Source: Achromobacter sp. MYb9 (GTDB taxonomy: Bacteria > Pseudomonadota > Gammaproteobacteria > Burkholderiales > Burkholderiaceae_B). Taken from it: 64,000 bases of DNA. The translations under genes were made by a program, and so were the position numbers. This document shows, piece after piece, positions 46,835 to 55,261 of this stretch. The DNA lies in the NCBI RefSeq assembly GCF_002975275.1, contig NZ_PCOQ01000021.1, positions 54,540 through 118,539 of the forward strand, written 5' to 3'. Under the pieces are notes generated by a model. The model was not told where the DNA came from. It saw only the letters and a list, made by a program, of their open reading frames with translations, and searched no databases. Positions within the stretch are counted from its first letter, which is position 1, and each line of letters opens with the position of its first letter.

Positions 46835-47395
46835 ATGCTCGGTGATATCTTCCGCTTTCTCCTCGAAATCGTGTTCACGCTGTTCGGCGCCGCCTTGATT
46901 GCCCGCGCCTGGATGCACGCGATCCGCCTTCACCCCTTCAATCCGCTTTCGCGCGCCATCTACCAAGCCACGAATTGGCTGGTGATGCCGCTGCGCAAGA
47001 TCATCCCGGCCGGCAACAAGATCGATTGGACGAGCCTGGTCTCCACGTGGCTGGCCGCGCTGGCCTATATCGTGCTGATCTGGCTGGTGTCCATCGGCGC
47101 GCTGATCCCCGCCGCCCTGCTGCCTGCGGCCATGGGCTCGGCCCTGCTGATGGCCATCAAATGGGCGCTGAACCTGGTGGTATGGCTGACGCTGATCCAG
47201 GCCGTGCTGTCGTGGGTCAACCCGACGGCCCCCATGATGCCGCTGCTGCAATCGCTGACGGCGCCCATGCTGGACCCGATCCGGCGCCTGCTGCCGCGCA
47301 CCGCGATCGACTTTTCGCCGCTGGTGCTGCTGATCGTGGCGCAAGTGCTGCTGATGGTGCTGAGCAATCTCAGCCAGCGCATGATGGGGTTGTAA
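46835..47395 (+). CDS. YggT family integral membrane protein
   Basis: A 186-residue inner-membrane protein with two YggT repeats, each with the pattern of a helix followed by NPLSRAIYQATNWLVMPLRKIIP (first) and NPTAPMMPLLQSLTAPMLDPIRRLLP (second). Homologues are linked to osmotic stress tolerance and, in Gram-positives and cyanobacteria, to division or nucleoid placement; function is unsettled. The ATG at 46835 is chosen over a GTG four codons earlier; neither has a strong ribosome site. Confidence 0.9.
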   Translation: MLGDIFRFLLEIVFTLFGAALIARAWMHAIRLHPFNPLSRAIYQATNWLVMPLRKIIPAGNKIDWTSLVSTWLAALAYIVLIWLVSIGALIPAALLPAAMGSALLMAIKWALNLVVWLTLIQAVLSWVNPTAPMMPLLQSLTAPMLDPIRRLLPRTAIDFSPLVLLIVAQVLLMVLSNLSQRMMGL

Positions 47396-47398
47396 GGC

Positions 47399-47417
47399 GC
47401 GGGGCGCTGCGCCCCGC
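47399..47417. terminator. Hairpin between yggT and dltA
   Basis: GCGGGGC (47399-47405) and GCCCCGC (47411-47417) around GCTGC, between convergent genes. No T-run follows on either strand. Confidence 0.45.
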
Positions 47418-47426
47418 CCTTGGGCA

Positions 47427-48875
47427 CTACGCCGGAATGCCGGCGTAGATCTCGACCAGCTTCTTGCGGTCGATCTTGTGATTGTTCGACATCGGCAGCG
47501 CCGCGCAGGCCACCAGCTCGGACGGCACCATATAAGGCGGCAGCCGCTGGGCCAGCCGCTCTTTCCATCCCGCCAGCGCCTCGGGCGCCAGAAAGCGCGC
47601 TTGCTCGGCCGCGTCGCCGGCTTCCGCCACGAAACCGATCAGGCGAACCGCCGTGCCGTCAGGCCGGCGCAGGACCGCGCACGCGCCGCCCTCCACGCCC
47701 GGCAAGCCATGCAGGGCTTCGTCGATCTCGGCGAGTTCAATGCGATAGCCATTCAGCTTGATCTGGTCGTCCATGCGGCCGCGGCAAAACAGCAGGCCGT
47801 CCGCCTCCATCTGCCCCAGATCCCCCGTGCGAAAGGCGCGGCGCCCGTCGGCATAGGTGTAGAGCTTGGCCTCGTTCAGATCGGGACGGTTCAGGTAGCC
47901 TCGCATGACGTGGTCGCCCACGATGCAGATCTCGCCTTCGTCCACGATCAGCACGCTGTCCGGCTTGGCATGCCCCACCGGCAGGGGGTCATGCGCCGCC
48001 AGGACCGCATCGGTGACTTCGATCCACGTGGTGGCCACGGTGGCTTCCGTGGGGCCATACGTGTTCAGGATGACCGCGCCGGGGAAACGCTGGCGCAGCT
48101 TCTTGGCTAGAGCCGACGGCAGCGGCTCGCCGCAGAACAGGAACGTGCGCAGCGCAGGCAGGCTGGCCGGCGAGAAATCGCGGTTGGCCAGTTGCTGGTG
48201 CGCGAACGACGGCGTAGACACCCAGACCGTCACGCCGTGCTGGGCCAGGCGGGGAATCCAGGCGCCCGCTGCCGCGATCTGCTCGCGGGCGTTCAGCACG
48301 CAGGCGCCACCCGATGCCAGCGTGGCGAACACTTCGTACATGGACAAGTCGAAGCTGAACGGCGCCTGGTTCATGAACACGGGCGCATCGCCCAAGCCGA
48401 AACTGCCCAGCATCCAGTCGCCCAGCAGGCCGACGCTTTCGCGGCCGATCTGCACGCCCTTCGGGTCGCCCGTGCTGCCGGACGTGAACATCACATAGGC
48501 CAGGCCGCGCTCGGCCAGCTCAGCGCCCTCGCCCCGCGTGAACGTGCCGGATGCGGCGTCGTAGACGGCGGCGGCGCGGACGATCTCGACAATGCGGCGC
48601 AGGCGTTCTTCCGGGTAGATAGTGTCCACCGGCACGAACGGCGCGCCGATCAGCAAAGCGCCGACCATCGCGACGAAAAACGACGCTTCCTTATGCCCGT
48701 AGATGGCCACCGGCACGTCCGGCGCCGCGCCGTTCTTGCGGGCCTCGTCGGCCCACGCGGCCGCTTCGGCGCGCAATTGCGCCCAGGTCAGGCTGCGGTC
48801 GGCGCCGGCGATGGCCAGCGCGTCGGGCGCCACGCCGGTGTCGACGAATTGGAAGGACTTCAGGTCGAAACGCAT
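47427..48875 (-). CDS. dltA: D-alanine--carrier protein ligase DltA
   Basis: DltA activates D-alanine with ATP and loads it on the DltC carrier. The 482-residue adenylating enzyme has the P-loop-like FTSGSTGDPKG (130-140), NTYGPTEATVA, and the hinge and C-terminal motifs RTGDLGQ and YRIELAEID, ending with the catalytic lysine region NNHKIDRKKL. It is the last gene of a five-gene operon dltC-D-X-B-A. In Bordetella the equivalent dra locus adds D-alanine to an outer-membrane component and raises resistance to antimicrobial peptides. Confidence 0.93.
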   Translation of the reverse strand: MRFDLKSFQFVDTGVAPDALAIAGADRSLTWAQLRAEAAAWADEARKNGAAPDVPVAIYGHKEASFFVAMVGALLIGAPFVPVDTIYPEERLRRIVEIVRAAAVYDAASGTFTRGEGAELAERGLAYVMFTSGSTGDPKGVQIGRESVGLLGDWMLGSFGLGDAPVFMNQAPFSFDLSMYEVFATLASGGACVLNAREQIAAAGAWIPRLAQHGVTVWVSTPSFAHQQLANRDFSPASLPALRTFLFCGEPLPSALAKKLRQRFPGAVILNTYGPTEATVATTWIEVTDAVLAAHDPLPVGHAKPDSVLIVDEGEICIVGDHVMRGYLNRPDLNEAKLYTYADGRRAFRTGDLGQMEADGLLFCRGRMDDQIKLNGYRIELAEIDEALHGLPGVEGGACAVLRRPDGTAVRLIGFVAEAGDAAEQARFLAPEALAGWKERLAQRLPPYMVPSELVACAALPMSNNHKIDRKKLVEIYAGIPA

Positions 48876-48891
48876 GCCGAAACTCCCGGCG

Positions 48892-50019
48892 TCAGATGGG
48901 GCTGCGGCCGCTGAACACGTACAGCGCCAGCGCGGCCAGGATCAAGGTAAGCACGCGGCCCAGGAAGCGCATGACGGGCTGCGCCAGGGCGGCCTGCAAG
49001 GCGGGGCGGGTGCGCGAAGCGTTGATCAGCAGGTTGTGGCCCACCGAATACGCGCCGAACATCAGGCCGCTGACGATGTAGTGCAGCGACAGGCCGTTCC
49101 AGACGCCCATGGCCAGCAGCGTCGCGAAGATGCCGATGTTCTGCGCCGCCATGCGGTGGCGGCCGAAGAACTTGGTCTTGCTCAATGCCTTGTAGATCGG
49201 CATGAACACCACGTCGCGCAGCCACTCGGACAGGCTGATGTGCCAGCGGCGCCAGAAGTCCTGCGGATTCAGCGTCGCCAGCGGATTGCGGAAGTTGATC
49301 GGCAATGTGAAGCCGAACAGCATGCCGATACCGATGGCCATCGTCGAATAGCCGGCAAAGTCGAAGAACAGGTAGGCGCTGTAGAGCGACGCGTTCAACG
49401 CCACGCCCGTGAACGAATAGTCGTGCGCGTCCAGCGTGGACAATCCGTAGCGCCAGATCAGTTCGGCCAGCCCGAACTTCTGGATGACGCCCAGCATGAT
49501 CAGTTCCAGGCCCGTCAGCCAGGTGCTCAGGTTCACGCCTTCGTAGCCGCGCTTGAGGTCCGCCTGGAAATTGCGCCAGCGGTACATCGGGCCGGCCAGC
49601 AGCGTCAGCGGGAAGAACAGATAGATGAAGTAGTCCAGCGGCGACACGCGTTCGTTGCGCTGCGCGAACAGCAGCACGTCGATGGCGCGGAAGGTCGCGA
49701 ACGACAGTCCCAGCATGGCGCCCAGGTGCGACACGCCGGTCTTCACCAGCAGCAGCGGCGTCATTGTGATGACGACGGCAAGCCAGGTGGGGATGTAGTT
49801 GCGGCGCACGGCCCATAGCGCGCTGCCCGAAATGGCCAGCAGCGCGATGGGTTGATAGGGACGCGCCCAGAACACCGCCATCCACACGCCCAGGCAGACC
49901 ACGCCGATGATGTGGCGGTAGCCGATGCGGAACGGCATGCCGAAGGACCGGTACGCCAACAGGCCAAGGCCCCCGAACAGGGCCCCGCCGAAAAAGCTCA
50001 AGCTTGCGAACAGTTCCAT
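48892..50019 (-). CDS. dltB: MBOAT acyltransferase DltB
   Basis: DltB is a membrane-bound O-acyltransferase that moves D-alanine from DltC across the inner membrane. The 375-residue protein has about ten helices and the MBOAT signature FWRRWHISLSEWLRD with catalytic H260. The start lies seven bases after the dltX stop and dltA begins 16 bases after its end. Length and motif agree with Gram-positive DltB, although this genome is Gram-negative. Confidence 0.93.
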   Translation of the reverse strand: MELFASLSFFGGALFGGLGLLAYRSFGMPFRIGYRHIIGVVCLGVWMAVFWARPYQPIALLAISGSALWAVRRNYIPTWLAVVITMTPLLLVKTGVSHLGAMLGLSFATFRAIDVLLFAQRNERVSPLDYFIYLFFPLTLLAGPMYRWRNFQADLKRGYEGVNLSTWLTGLELIMLGVIQKFGLAELIWRYGLSTLDAHDYSFTGVALNASLYSAYLFFDFAGYSTMAIGIGMLFGFTLPINFRNPLATLNPQDFWRRWHISLSEWLRDVVFMPIYKALSKTKFFGRHRMAAQNIGIFATLLAMGVWNGLSLHYIVSGLMFGAYSVGHNLLINASRTRPALQAALAQPVMRFLGRVLTLILAALALYVFSGRSPI

Positions 50020-50026
50020 GGCGTGG

Positions 50027-50179
50027 TCAGAACTGCTGATACTGGAATTCGACCTTGATCGGTCCGCCGCTGCCCGTGGTGGGCTGCGCCTGCAACACGA
50101 ACACCAGGATCACCCCGATGTACAGGCACAGGTGCCAGAAGAAACGGCGCCCGGCGCCCTCTTTTCGAAAGAACTTCAT
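50027..50179 (-). CDS. dltX: DltX-type small membrane protein
   Basis: A 50-residue protein easily missed by annotation. A basic N-terminus (MKFFRKEGAGRR) precedes one transmembrane helix (about 13-30) and a short periplasmic tail ending FQYQQF (45-50). Gram-positive DltX proteins, which are needed for D-alanylation of teichoic acids, share exactly this form with a C-terminal F-x-Y-x2-F motif. The ATG overlaps the dltD stop (ATGA) and dltB starts seven bases after its end, so it is firmly inside the operon. Assignment as DltX is by position, topology and motif. Confidence 0.75.
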   Translation of the reverse strand: MKFFRKEGAGRRFFWHLCLYIGVILVFVLQAQPTTGSGGPIKVEFQYQQF

Positions 50180-51363
50180 CGGGAAAAGTACTCCGCAATG
50201 CCTTGGTCCGCCATCGCCCAGCCGAGTTCGGCCAGATGCATGTCGTCGCGCACCATGCCGGGTTCGAACGGGATGCTGTAGAGATCCAGGCAACCCATCT
50301 GATACCGCTGGCACATGCCCGTAATGGCAGCCACCACCGGGTCGAATCGCTCGACATCCAGGATGAGCTTGGGATTGAACGGCTGAATGACGAAATACGC
50401 CTTCACCTTGCGTCGTTGGAGCAAGGCCATGACGCGCGACAGATCGCCCAGCTCGGTGCGGGTGATCGGGTCCACGTCGGCGAACTCGTTGCGCGCCGGC
50501 GAATACAGCGGCGCCAGGTACTGCTTGTAGTAATCGTCGCGGACGTCGTAGGGATTATTGCCGCCCAGGCCACGCTCGACTTCGCGCGCCTGATGCGTCA
50601 GCCGGCCCCACTGCCCCGCGTTCAGACGGGCGGACGACGGCCAGGAAACGAAACGGTGCGCCGGCACCGACAGCTTGCTGCGCGGACGATCCGGTGCAGG
50701 CTCTTTACGGGCGTGCCACCACAGCGACAGCTTATCCTTGAGCTCGGCGACCTGGCCATTGGCGATCAGCCACAGCAGACCCCAGTTGGCGTTGTCGCTG
50801 ATCCAGTTCTGCATCTGCTCGCGCGTGTTCGGCTGGTCCCACAGACGGTCCCAGACCGGGCCCGTCACGTGTTCGGCGAACGCGCTGCGCGGCAATTGGC
50901 CGCCCGAGGCGAACCAGGCGGGCGACACCATGATGACCAGCCGTGTATTCGGCGTCAGTGAATCCGCCACGGATTCCAGTACGCTGACGATGCCGTAAGA
51001 CTGGAACATGGCGTGGCCGTAGGCCAGCGTCGGCACCTTCAGCTCTTCCGGAAAAAAGCGGTAAGGCACGAAGCGCAGGTCATGGCTGGACAATTCGGAC
51101 GACCCCAACACGACCAGCGTGCCGTCGCTCAGGGCGTTGCCCAGGCGATTCAGGTTGACGTGCTGCGTGCCCCAGTCCGGCCCCAGGTTGGGCAGGTAGT
51201 TGCTTTTGTCGGCCGCGGCCACGGACGGAGCCGACACCGGCGTCACGATGCGGCTGAGCAAGTCATCCGCGCCGCAGTACGCCCCGAACGCCAGTGCTAC
51301 GGCGGTCGCGGCGGCCGCGACGTGGGACCACAACTGCGTATTACGAAGTATGGGCAGCGACAT
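50176..51363 (-). CDS. dltD: D-alanyl transfer protein DltD
   Basis: DltD is a membrane-anchored SGNH-like hydrolase/acyltransferase that puts D-alanine on the final acceptor in the periplasm. The 395-residue protein has an N-terminal anchor (about 12-32), the catalytic serine region LGSSELSS (86-93) and the C-terminal D-x2-H (373-376, DDMH). The ATG at 51363 overlaps the 3' end of dltC by 23 bases; a longer upstream frame is out of register with any homologue. It overlaps dltX by four bases. Confidence 0.9.
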   Translation of the reverse strand: MSLPILRNTQLWSHVAAAATAVALAFGAYCGADDLLSRIVTPVSAPSVAAADKSNYLPNLGPDWGTQHVNLNRLGNALSDGTLVVLGSSELSSHDLRFVPYRFFPEELKVPTLAYGHAMFQSYGIVSVLESVADSLTPNTRLVIMVSPAWFASGGQLPRSAFAEHVTGPVWDRLWDQPNTREQMQNWISDNANWGLLWLIANGQVAELKDKLSLWWHARKEPAPDRPRSKLSVPAHRFVSWPSSARLNAGQWGRLTHQAREVERGLGGNNPYDVRDDYYKQYLAPLYSPARNEFADVDPITRTELGDLSRVMALLQRRKVKAYFVIQPFNPKLILDVERFDPVVAAITGMCQRYQMGCLDLYSIPFEPGMVRDDMHLAELGWAMADQGIAEYFSR

Positions 51364-51580
51364 AGCCGGCAAGCGTGCGGACCGACTGAAGGTGCTCGGC
51401 GATCTCGGGAGCCGGGATGCTGCAACCGTACTCCGACTCGACGGCCAGCGTGATGTCCACTGCGGCCAGGGAATCAACCAGGCCAGTGGCGATCAATTGC
51501 GTGTCGGGGGTGACTTTCTTCATGACGATCGACTCGACGATCTCGCCGATCTTGGTGTGGAGTTCTTGCTCGGTATGCAT
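51341..51580 (-). CDS. dltC: D-alanyl carrier protein DltC
   Basis: A 79-residue acyl-carrier-type protein with the phosphopantetheine serine S37 in VDSLAAVD. It carries D-alanine as a thioester from DltA to DltB. The ATG at 51580 starts MHTEQELHTK; a frame extension of nine codons is rejected. First gene of the operon dltC-D-X-B-A, an order different from the Gram-positive dltXABCD. Alternative: a generic acyl carrier protein, but context makes DltC clear. Confidence 0.88.
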   Translation of the reverse strand: MHTEQELHTKIGEIVESIVMKKVTPDTQLIATGLVDSLAAVDITLAVESEYGCSIPAPEIAEHLQSVRTLAGYVAAHTS

Positions 51581-52023
51581 AGATAGTGCAGGTTGCCTCG
51601 TCGGCAAAACATCCCCATCCCCTGGGATTCAGGTAGACGAGGATACAGAAAAATGCTGAAGCTCAACTGACGGCTCCAGCGATCCAGACCGGCAACAGGA
51701 CGCACTTGGTTACATCAAAATCGAATCGCGATGCCGATCGCAGGCGCAATCATTGCATTTCGGCCGTTGAATCGCCATGAAACTTTTGGGGTAAATAGCG
51801 AGAAATGGCTGGGAAACGTAACGCTTGCGGGTAAATCCCGGGTGCTGCGTTGCGGCAGAACGACAAAATCGCGGCGCCCACGCCGCCGCTTCCCCCCTGC
51901 CCCCACAATTCACCGCCCGGATTTTCGGGCAAAAACAGCGGCGCGTTGAATGCGGCCACCCCATGCCGGCCACGGGCAAAAAAAACCCGCTTGCGCGGGT
52001 TTTTCGCAAACAGGGCTTGCCGA
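51581..52023. other. Intergenic region upstream of the dlt operon
   Basis: No gene is seen in these 443 bases. The dlt promoter should lie in the 140 bases beyond position 51580; on the minus strand TTGAGC with a poorly spaced TATCCT can be seen, but no convincing pair. The stretch 51700-51840 is AT-richer than its flanks and could hold regulator sites. The end of the gap holds the terminator of the SlyB-like gene. Confidence 0.5.
51981..52004 (-). terminator. Terminator of the SlyB-like lipoprotein gene
   Basis: AAAAACCCGC-TTGC-GCGGGTTTTT, with eight T after the stem on the minus strand. It lies 20 bases past the stop of the gene at 52024. Confidence 0.93.
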
Positions 52024-52527
52024 TTACATCGGCGTGACGCGGGTGGGACCGGAGCCGCTGATCACCTGGACGCGCTGGCCCACGCTGACGGGCACATCCG
52101 CCTCTTGAGCGACTACGCGGGTTTCGCCGTTATCCAGGCGCACGGTGATTTCGTAGCCAGAATTCGTGCCGACGCGGTTCTCGACTGCGTTACCCGCCAG
52201 GGCGCCAAGAATCGCGCCGCCGACCGTGGCGATGGTGCGGCCCGTGCCGCCACCGATGGCATTGCCTGCCACGCCACCCAATGCGCCGCCGGCCAACATG
52301 CCGACACCGCTGGATTTGTCGTTCTGGATCACGATCGGGCGCACGCCCGTGACCGTGCCCGTGCGAACGATTTGCTCACGCTGGGCCTGATCGTAGCTGT
52401 ACACGCCGCTTGATGCGCTGCGATTCGCGCAACCGCCCAGGACAGCCATCGACGTCACAACGGCTGCGATGGCCAACCACCGGCCAGTACGCGGCGTCAC
52501 CAGGGAAAGAGATTTGCTTTGGTTCAT
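52024..52527 (-). CDS. SlyB/Pcp-like glycine-zipper outer membrane lipoprotein
   Basis: A 167-residue lipoprotein. The signal peptide ends in the lipobox LGGC (cysteine near residue 33), and the mature part has a glycine-zipper 2TM domain (GMLAGGALGGVAGNAIGGGTGRTIATVGGAILGALAGNAVE, read in pieces). The C-terminal part (YEITVRLDNGETRVVAQEADVPVSVGQRVQV) is the SlyB-type OB-like tail. Such proteins stabilise outer-membrane proteins under stress and are often PhoP- or stress-controlled. It is a single gene with its own terminator. Confidence 0.9.
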   Translation of the reverse strand: MNQSKSLSLVTPRTGRWLAIAAVVTSMAVLGGCANRSASSGVYSYDQAQREQIVRTGTVTGVRPIVIQNDKSSGVGMLAGGALGGVAGNAIGGGTGRTIATVGGAILGALAGNAVENRVGTNSGYEITVRLDNGETRVVAQEADVPVSVGQRVQVISGSGPTRVTPM

Positions 52528-52732
52528 TTGGACTCCTCGATCGGCACTACCGACGACTGTTGATCATAATACTCTGCCCCGAACAAGCGGCACCCGCGGC
52601 TGCAACACACTGAAACTCACAGCCAAAGGCCGAAAACAGCGTTTAGATCACGGCGGCACCCAGCCGCCTTGCGGAAACACGATGCGGGTTCGACCATTCC
52701 GCCGCATCGCGGTTCCCAAGGAGCAAAGGGAA

Positions 52733-53674
52733 TCAGGCAGGCAGATGGATGCCGTAGGTCGCGTGCAGCACGGCGTCGATATCCGCGCGCGACGGCGCGT
52801 GGTTCTGCGGGCCGCGAGACGCGATCTTGATCGCGCCCATGACGTTGCCCAGGCGGCAGCTGTCTTCCCAGTTCCAGCCGCTGGTCAGGCCATAGAGCAG
52901 GCCGCCGCGCTGCGCGTCGCCGCAACCCGTCGGGTCGACGACTTGCGAGGCGCGCACCGGTGCGATCTGGACGGTCTTGCCGCCGGTGTACAGCGTTGCG
53001 CCTTCGGCGCCGCGCGTCACCACCACGGCTTGCAGCGTGGCGGCGATATCGGCCACGCTGCGGCCCGTGCGCTGCTCGACGATACCCGCTTCGTAATCGT
53101 TGACGGTCAACGCCTGCGCCAGCTTGAGCATGCGGTCCAGGTCGGCGCCGTCAAACAAGGGCATGGCCTGCCCCAGGTCGAAAATGAACGGGATGCCGCG
53201 GCGGTGCAGGCGTTCGGCGTGCGCGAACATGCCTTCCTTGGCGTCCGGCGCCACGATGGCCCAGGCCGCATCCGCATCGCTCAGGTCGTTTTCGGCAGCA
53301 AACGACATGGCGCCCGGATGGAAGGCAGTGATCTGGTTGTCATCCAGATCGGTCGTGATGAAGCACTGCGCGGTGAAGGTGCCGGGCATGACCTTGACGC
53401 GGCTGGTGTCGATGCCCAGGCCCGACAGGCGTTCCATGTATTCGCCGGCGTCTTCGCCCACGGTCGCCACCGGCACGGGTTTGCCGCCCAGCAAGTTCAT
53501 GTTGTAGGCGATGTTGCCCGAGCAACCGCCATATTCCTTGCGCATGCTGGGCACCAGGAACGACACGCTGAGCGATTGGATGCGGTCAGCAAGAATGTGC
53601 TCTTTGAAACGGCCTTCGAACACCGCGATCGTGTCGAACGCCATCGAGCCGCAAACCAGAACGGGGGTTGCCAT
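52733..53674 (-). CDS. PfkB-family carbohydrate/nucleoside kinase
   Basis: A 313-residue kinase of the ribokinase/PfkB family, often annotated as adenosine-kinase-like in this genus group. The N-terminal signature GGCSGNIAYNMNLLGGK and the C-terminal catalytic signature DPTGCGDAQRGGLLYGL are present; the catalytic aspartate and the anion-hole glycine are kept, but the usual GAGDAF reads GCGDAQ. The ATG at 53674 has AGGA nine bases upstream. The DUF3426 gene precedes it by 12 bp, so the two are likely co-transcribed. Substrate is not settled by sequence. Confidence 0.88.
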   Translation of the reverse strand: MATPVLVCGSMAFDTIAVFEGRFKEHILADRIQSLSVSFLVPSMRKEYGGCSGNIAYNMNLLGGKPVPVATVGEDAGEYMERLSGLGIDTSRVKVMPGTFTAQCFITTDLDDNQITAFHPGAMSFAAENDLSDADAAWAIVAPDAKEGMFAHAERLHRRGIPFIFDLGQAMPLFDGADLDRMLKLAQALTVNDYEAGIVEQRTGRSVADIAATLQAVVVTRGAEGATLYTGGKTVQIAPVRASQVVDPTGCGDAQRGGLLYGLTSGWNWEDSCRLGNVMGAIKIASRGPQNHAPSRADIDAVLHATYGIHLPA

Positions 53675-53686
53675 GCTTGTCATCCT

Positions 53687-55237
53687 TTAAGGAAAGAACT
53701 TATCGAGTTGGTAGCCATTGACCTGCACGCCAGTCACTTCAATGGGCACTGAGATCTTGAGCTCGCCAGCCGGGCCGAACGGGCCGCTCAACTGATCGGG
53801 CGTCAGGTAGTTTTCGGGCATCAGCACTTTACGCACGACCACCGTATCCGACAAATCGGTCAGATCCAGCACCAGGGCCGGCCAATGCTGCGGCTTGTCG
53901 TAGCGATTGCGCAGCACCAGGTTCAACACCAGGCGGCTGCGGCCGTCGTCGATCGCGGCGGCGCCCGGCGGCGGCTGCAGCGACGACGAGGAAATCGCGA
54001 TGCGCTCCAGGCGCCGGGCGTATCCGACCGTGCAGCCCAGCGGCTTGCACGCGACGTCCAGCACTGGCCGCAATGCCGGCACGGAATTGGCGATGTCGGT
54101 GCGGTACGCGTACACCAGTTGCAGGCCCAACGCGATCAAGCCCAGCAAGCAGGCGTAGCCCCACACCTTGCGCAACAGGCCGCGGCGCTCCTGCCGATCC
54201 TGGTCCAGGAATTCGGGGGGAGCGCGGCCCACGTCGGTGGCGCTGGAATAGCGGGTGCGCGCTTCGCCCAGGACGGGTTCGCGGGTGTCGTCGTCGAGCT
54301 CGTCGTCGGCGTCCTCGTCGGCGCGGATGCGGTATTCGTGCGGGCGGTCATCGCGGTGATCGTCGCGAAGGCCGTCCGGGCGGTCATCGAGGGAATCGTC
54401 GTCAAGGTAATGGTCGTCTGCGCCGTCTGCGCCGTCTGCGTGATCGCGGACGTCATCGGCGGCGAAGGACGGCTCGGCAGGCGGAGCGCCGCGGCGCCGG
54501 GCGTCCCAATCCATGATCGGTTCCGCGGCGCGCGATGCGATGACGGGCTCGTTGCGTGACGTCGGCGGGGCCGGCGGCGGCGGAGGCACCCAACGCGGCG
54601 CGGGGTCGCGGGCCGGTTCCGGATGGCGCGCGAAGCTGGCGTGGCGGGCGTCATCGCGCAGATCGACGTCGTCGTCGTCTTCCTCGTCCAGATCATTTTC
54701 CGGCAGGTCGTCGTCCGGCTCGGTGCGCCGGCGAATGTCTTCGCGGCCGCGCAGCACGGACGGCGGCACGGCAGGCGTGGCGGGCGCAATGGGCGCGACG
54801 GGTGGGGCGGATACCGCCGGCGTGGCGGGAACCGGAGTCGGCGCAGGCGCCGGCGCCGCCGGAATGGGCTCGTCTTCCCATGGGGCAATCTGGCGGGGCG
54901 GCTCTGCGGAAGGGCGCGCCAGCGGCGGCGGCGCCTCGGGGGAAGGTGATGGCGCCGGAACGTAGCGCGGCGGCGGGGCGGCGACGGGTGCGGCAGGCGC
55001 GGCAGGCGTAACAGGTGGCGTCGCCAGCACCGGCGCAGCCGCCGCAGCGGCGGGCGCCACGACCGGGGGCACGGCCGACGGCGTCGACGGCGCGCCGGAT
55101 GCCGGCAGCAGGCACGCCCGGCCGTCGAAGACGGTGGAGCAAGCGCCGCAGCGCACCAGGCCATTACGGACCCGGAGTTGGTCGGGCACCACCTTGAACG
55201 AGGTGCCGCACTGTGGGCAGCGCGTGGTCAGAGCCAT
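53687..55237 (-). CDS. Zinc-ribbon DUF3426 membrane protein with proline-rich linker
   Basis: A 516-residue protein in four parts: an MJ0042-type zinc ribbon (C7, C10, C30, C33), a proline/alanine-rich stretch (about 48-160), an acidic aspartate-rich low-complexity stretch (about 165-325), and after one transmembrane helix (GYACLLGLIALGLQLVYAY) a periplasmic DUF3426 domain. The family is widespread in betaproteobacteria next to prmA and has no known role. The linker is much longer than needed and is low complexity, so its length probably varies between strains. Confidence 0.85.
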   Translation of the reverse strand: MALTTRCPQCGTSFKVVPDQLRVRNGLVRCGACSTVFDGRACLLPASGAPSTPSAVPPVVAPAAAAAAPVLATPPVTPAAPAAPVAAPPPRYVPAPSPSPEAPPPLARPSAEPPRQIAPWEDEPIPAAPAPAPTPVPATPAVSAPPVAPIAPATPAVPPSVLRGREDIRRRTEPDDDLPENDLDEEDDDDVDLRDDARHASFARHPEPARDPAPRWVPPPPPAPPTSRNEPVIASRAAEPIMDWDARRRGAPPAEPSFAADDVRDHADGADGADDHYLDDDSLDDRPDGLRDDHRDDRPHEYRIRADEDADDELDDDTREPVLGEARTRYSSATDVGRAPPEFLDQDRQERRGLLRKVWGYACLLGLIALGLQLVYAYRTDIANSVPALRPVLDVACKPLGCTVGYARRLERIAISSSSLQPPPGAAAIDDGRSRLVLNLVLRNRYDKPQHWPALVLDLTDLSDTVVVRKVLMPENYLTPDQLSGPFGPAGELKISVPIEVTGVQVNGYQLDKFFP

Positions 55238-55261
55238 ATTGCGATCCAGCCGAACCGTCGC

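Noticed and set aside
53687..55237. Internal plus-strand frames opposite the DUF3426 gene coding V/D/A- or glycine-rich repeats
   Set aside because: Antisense readings of the proline-rich and aspartate-rich linker; low complexity only.
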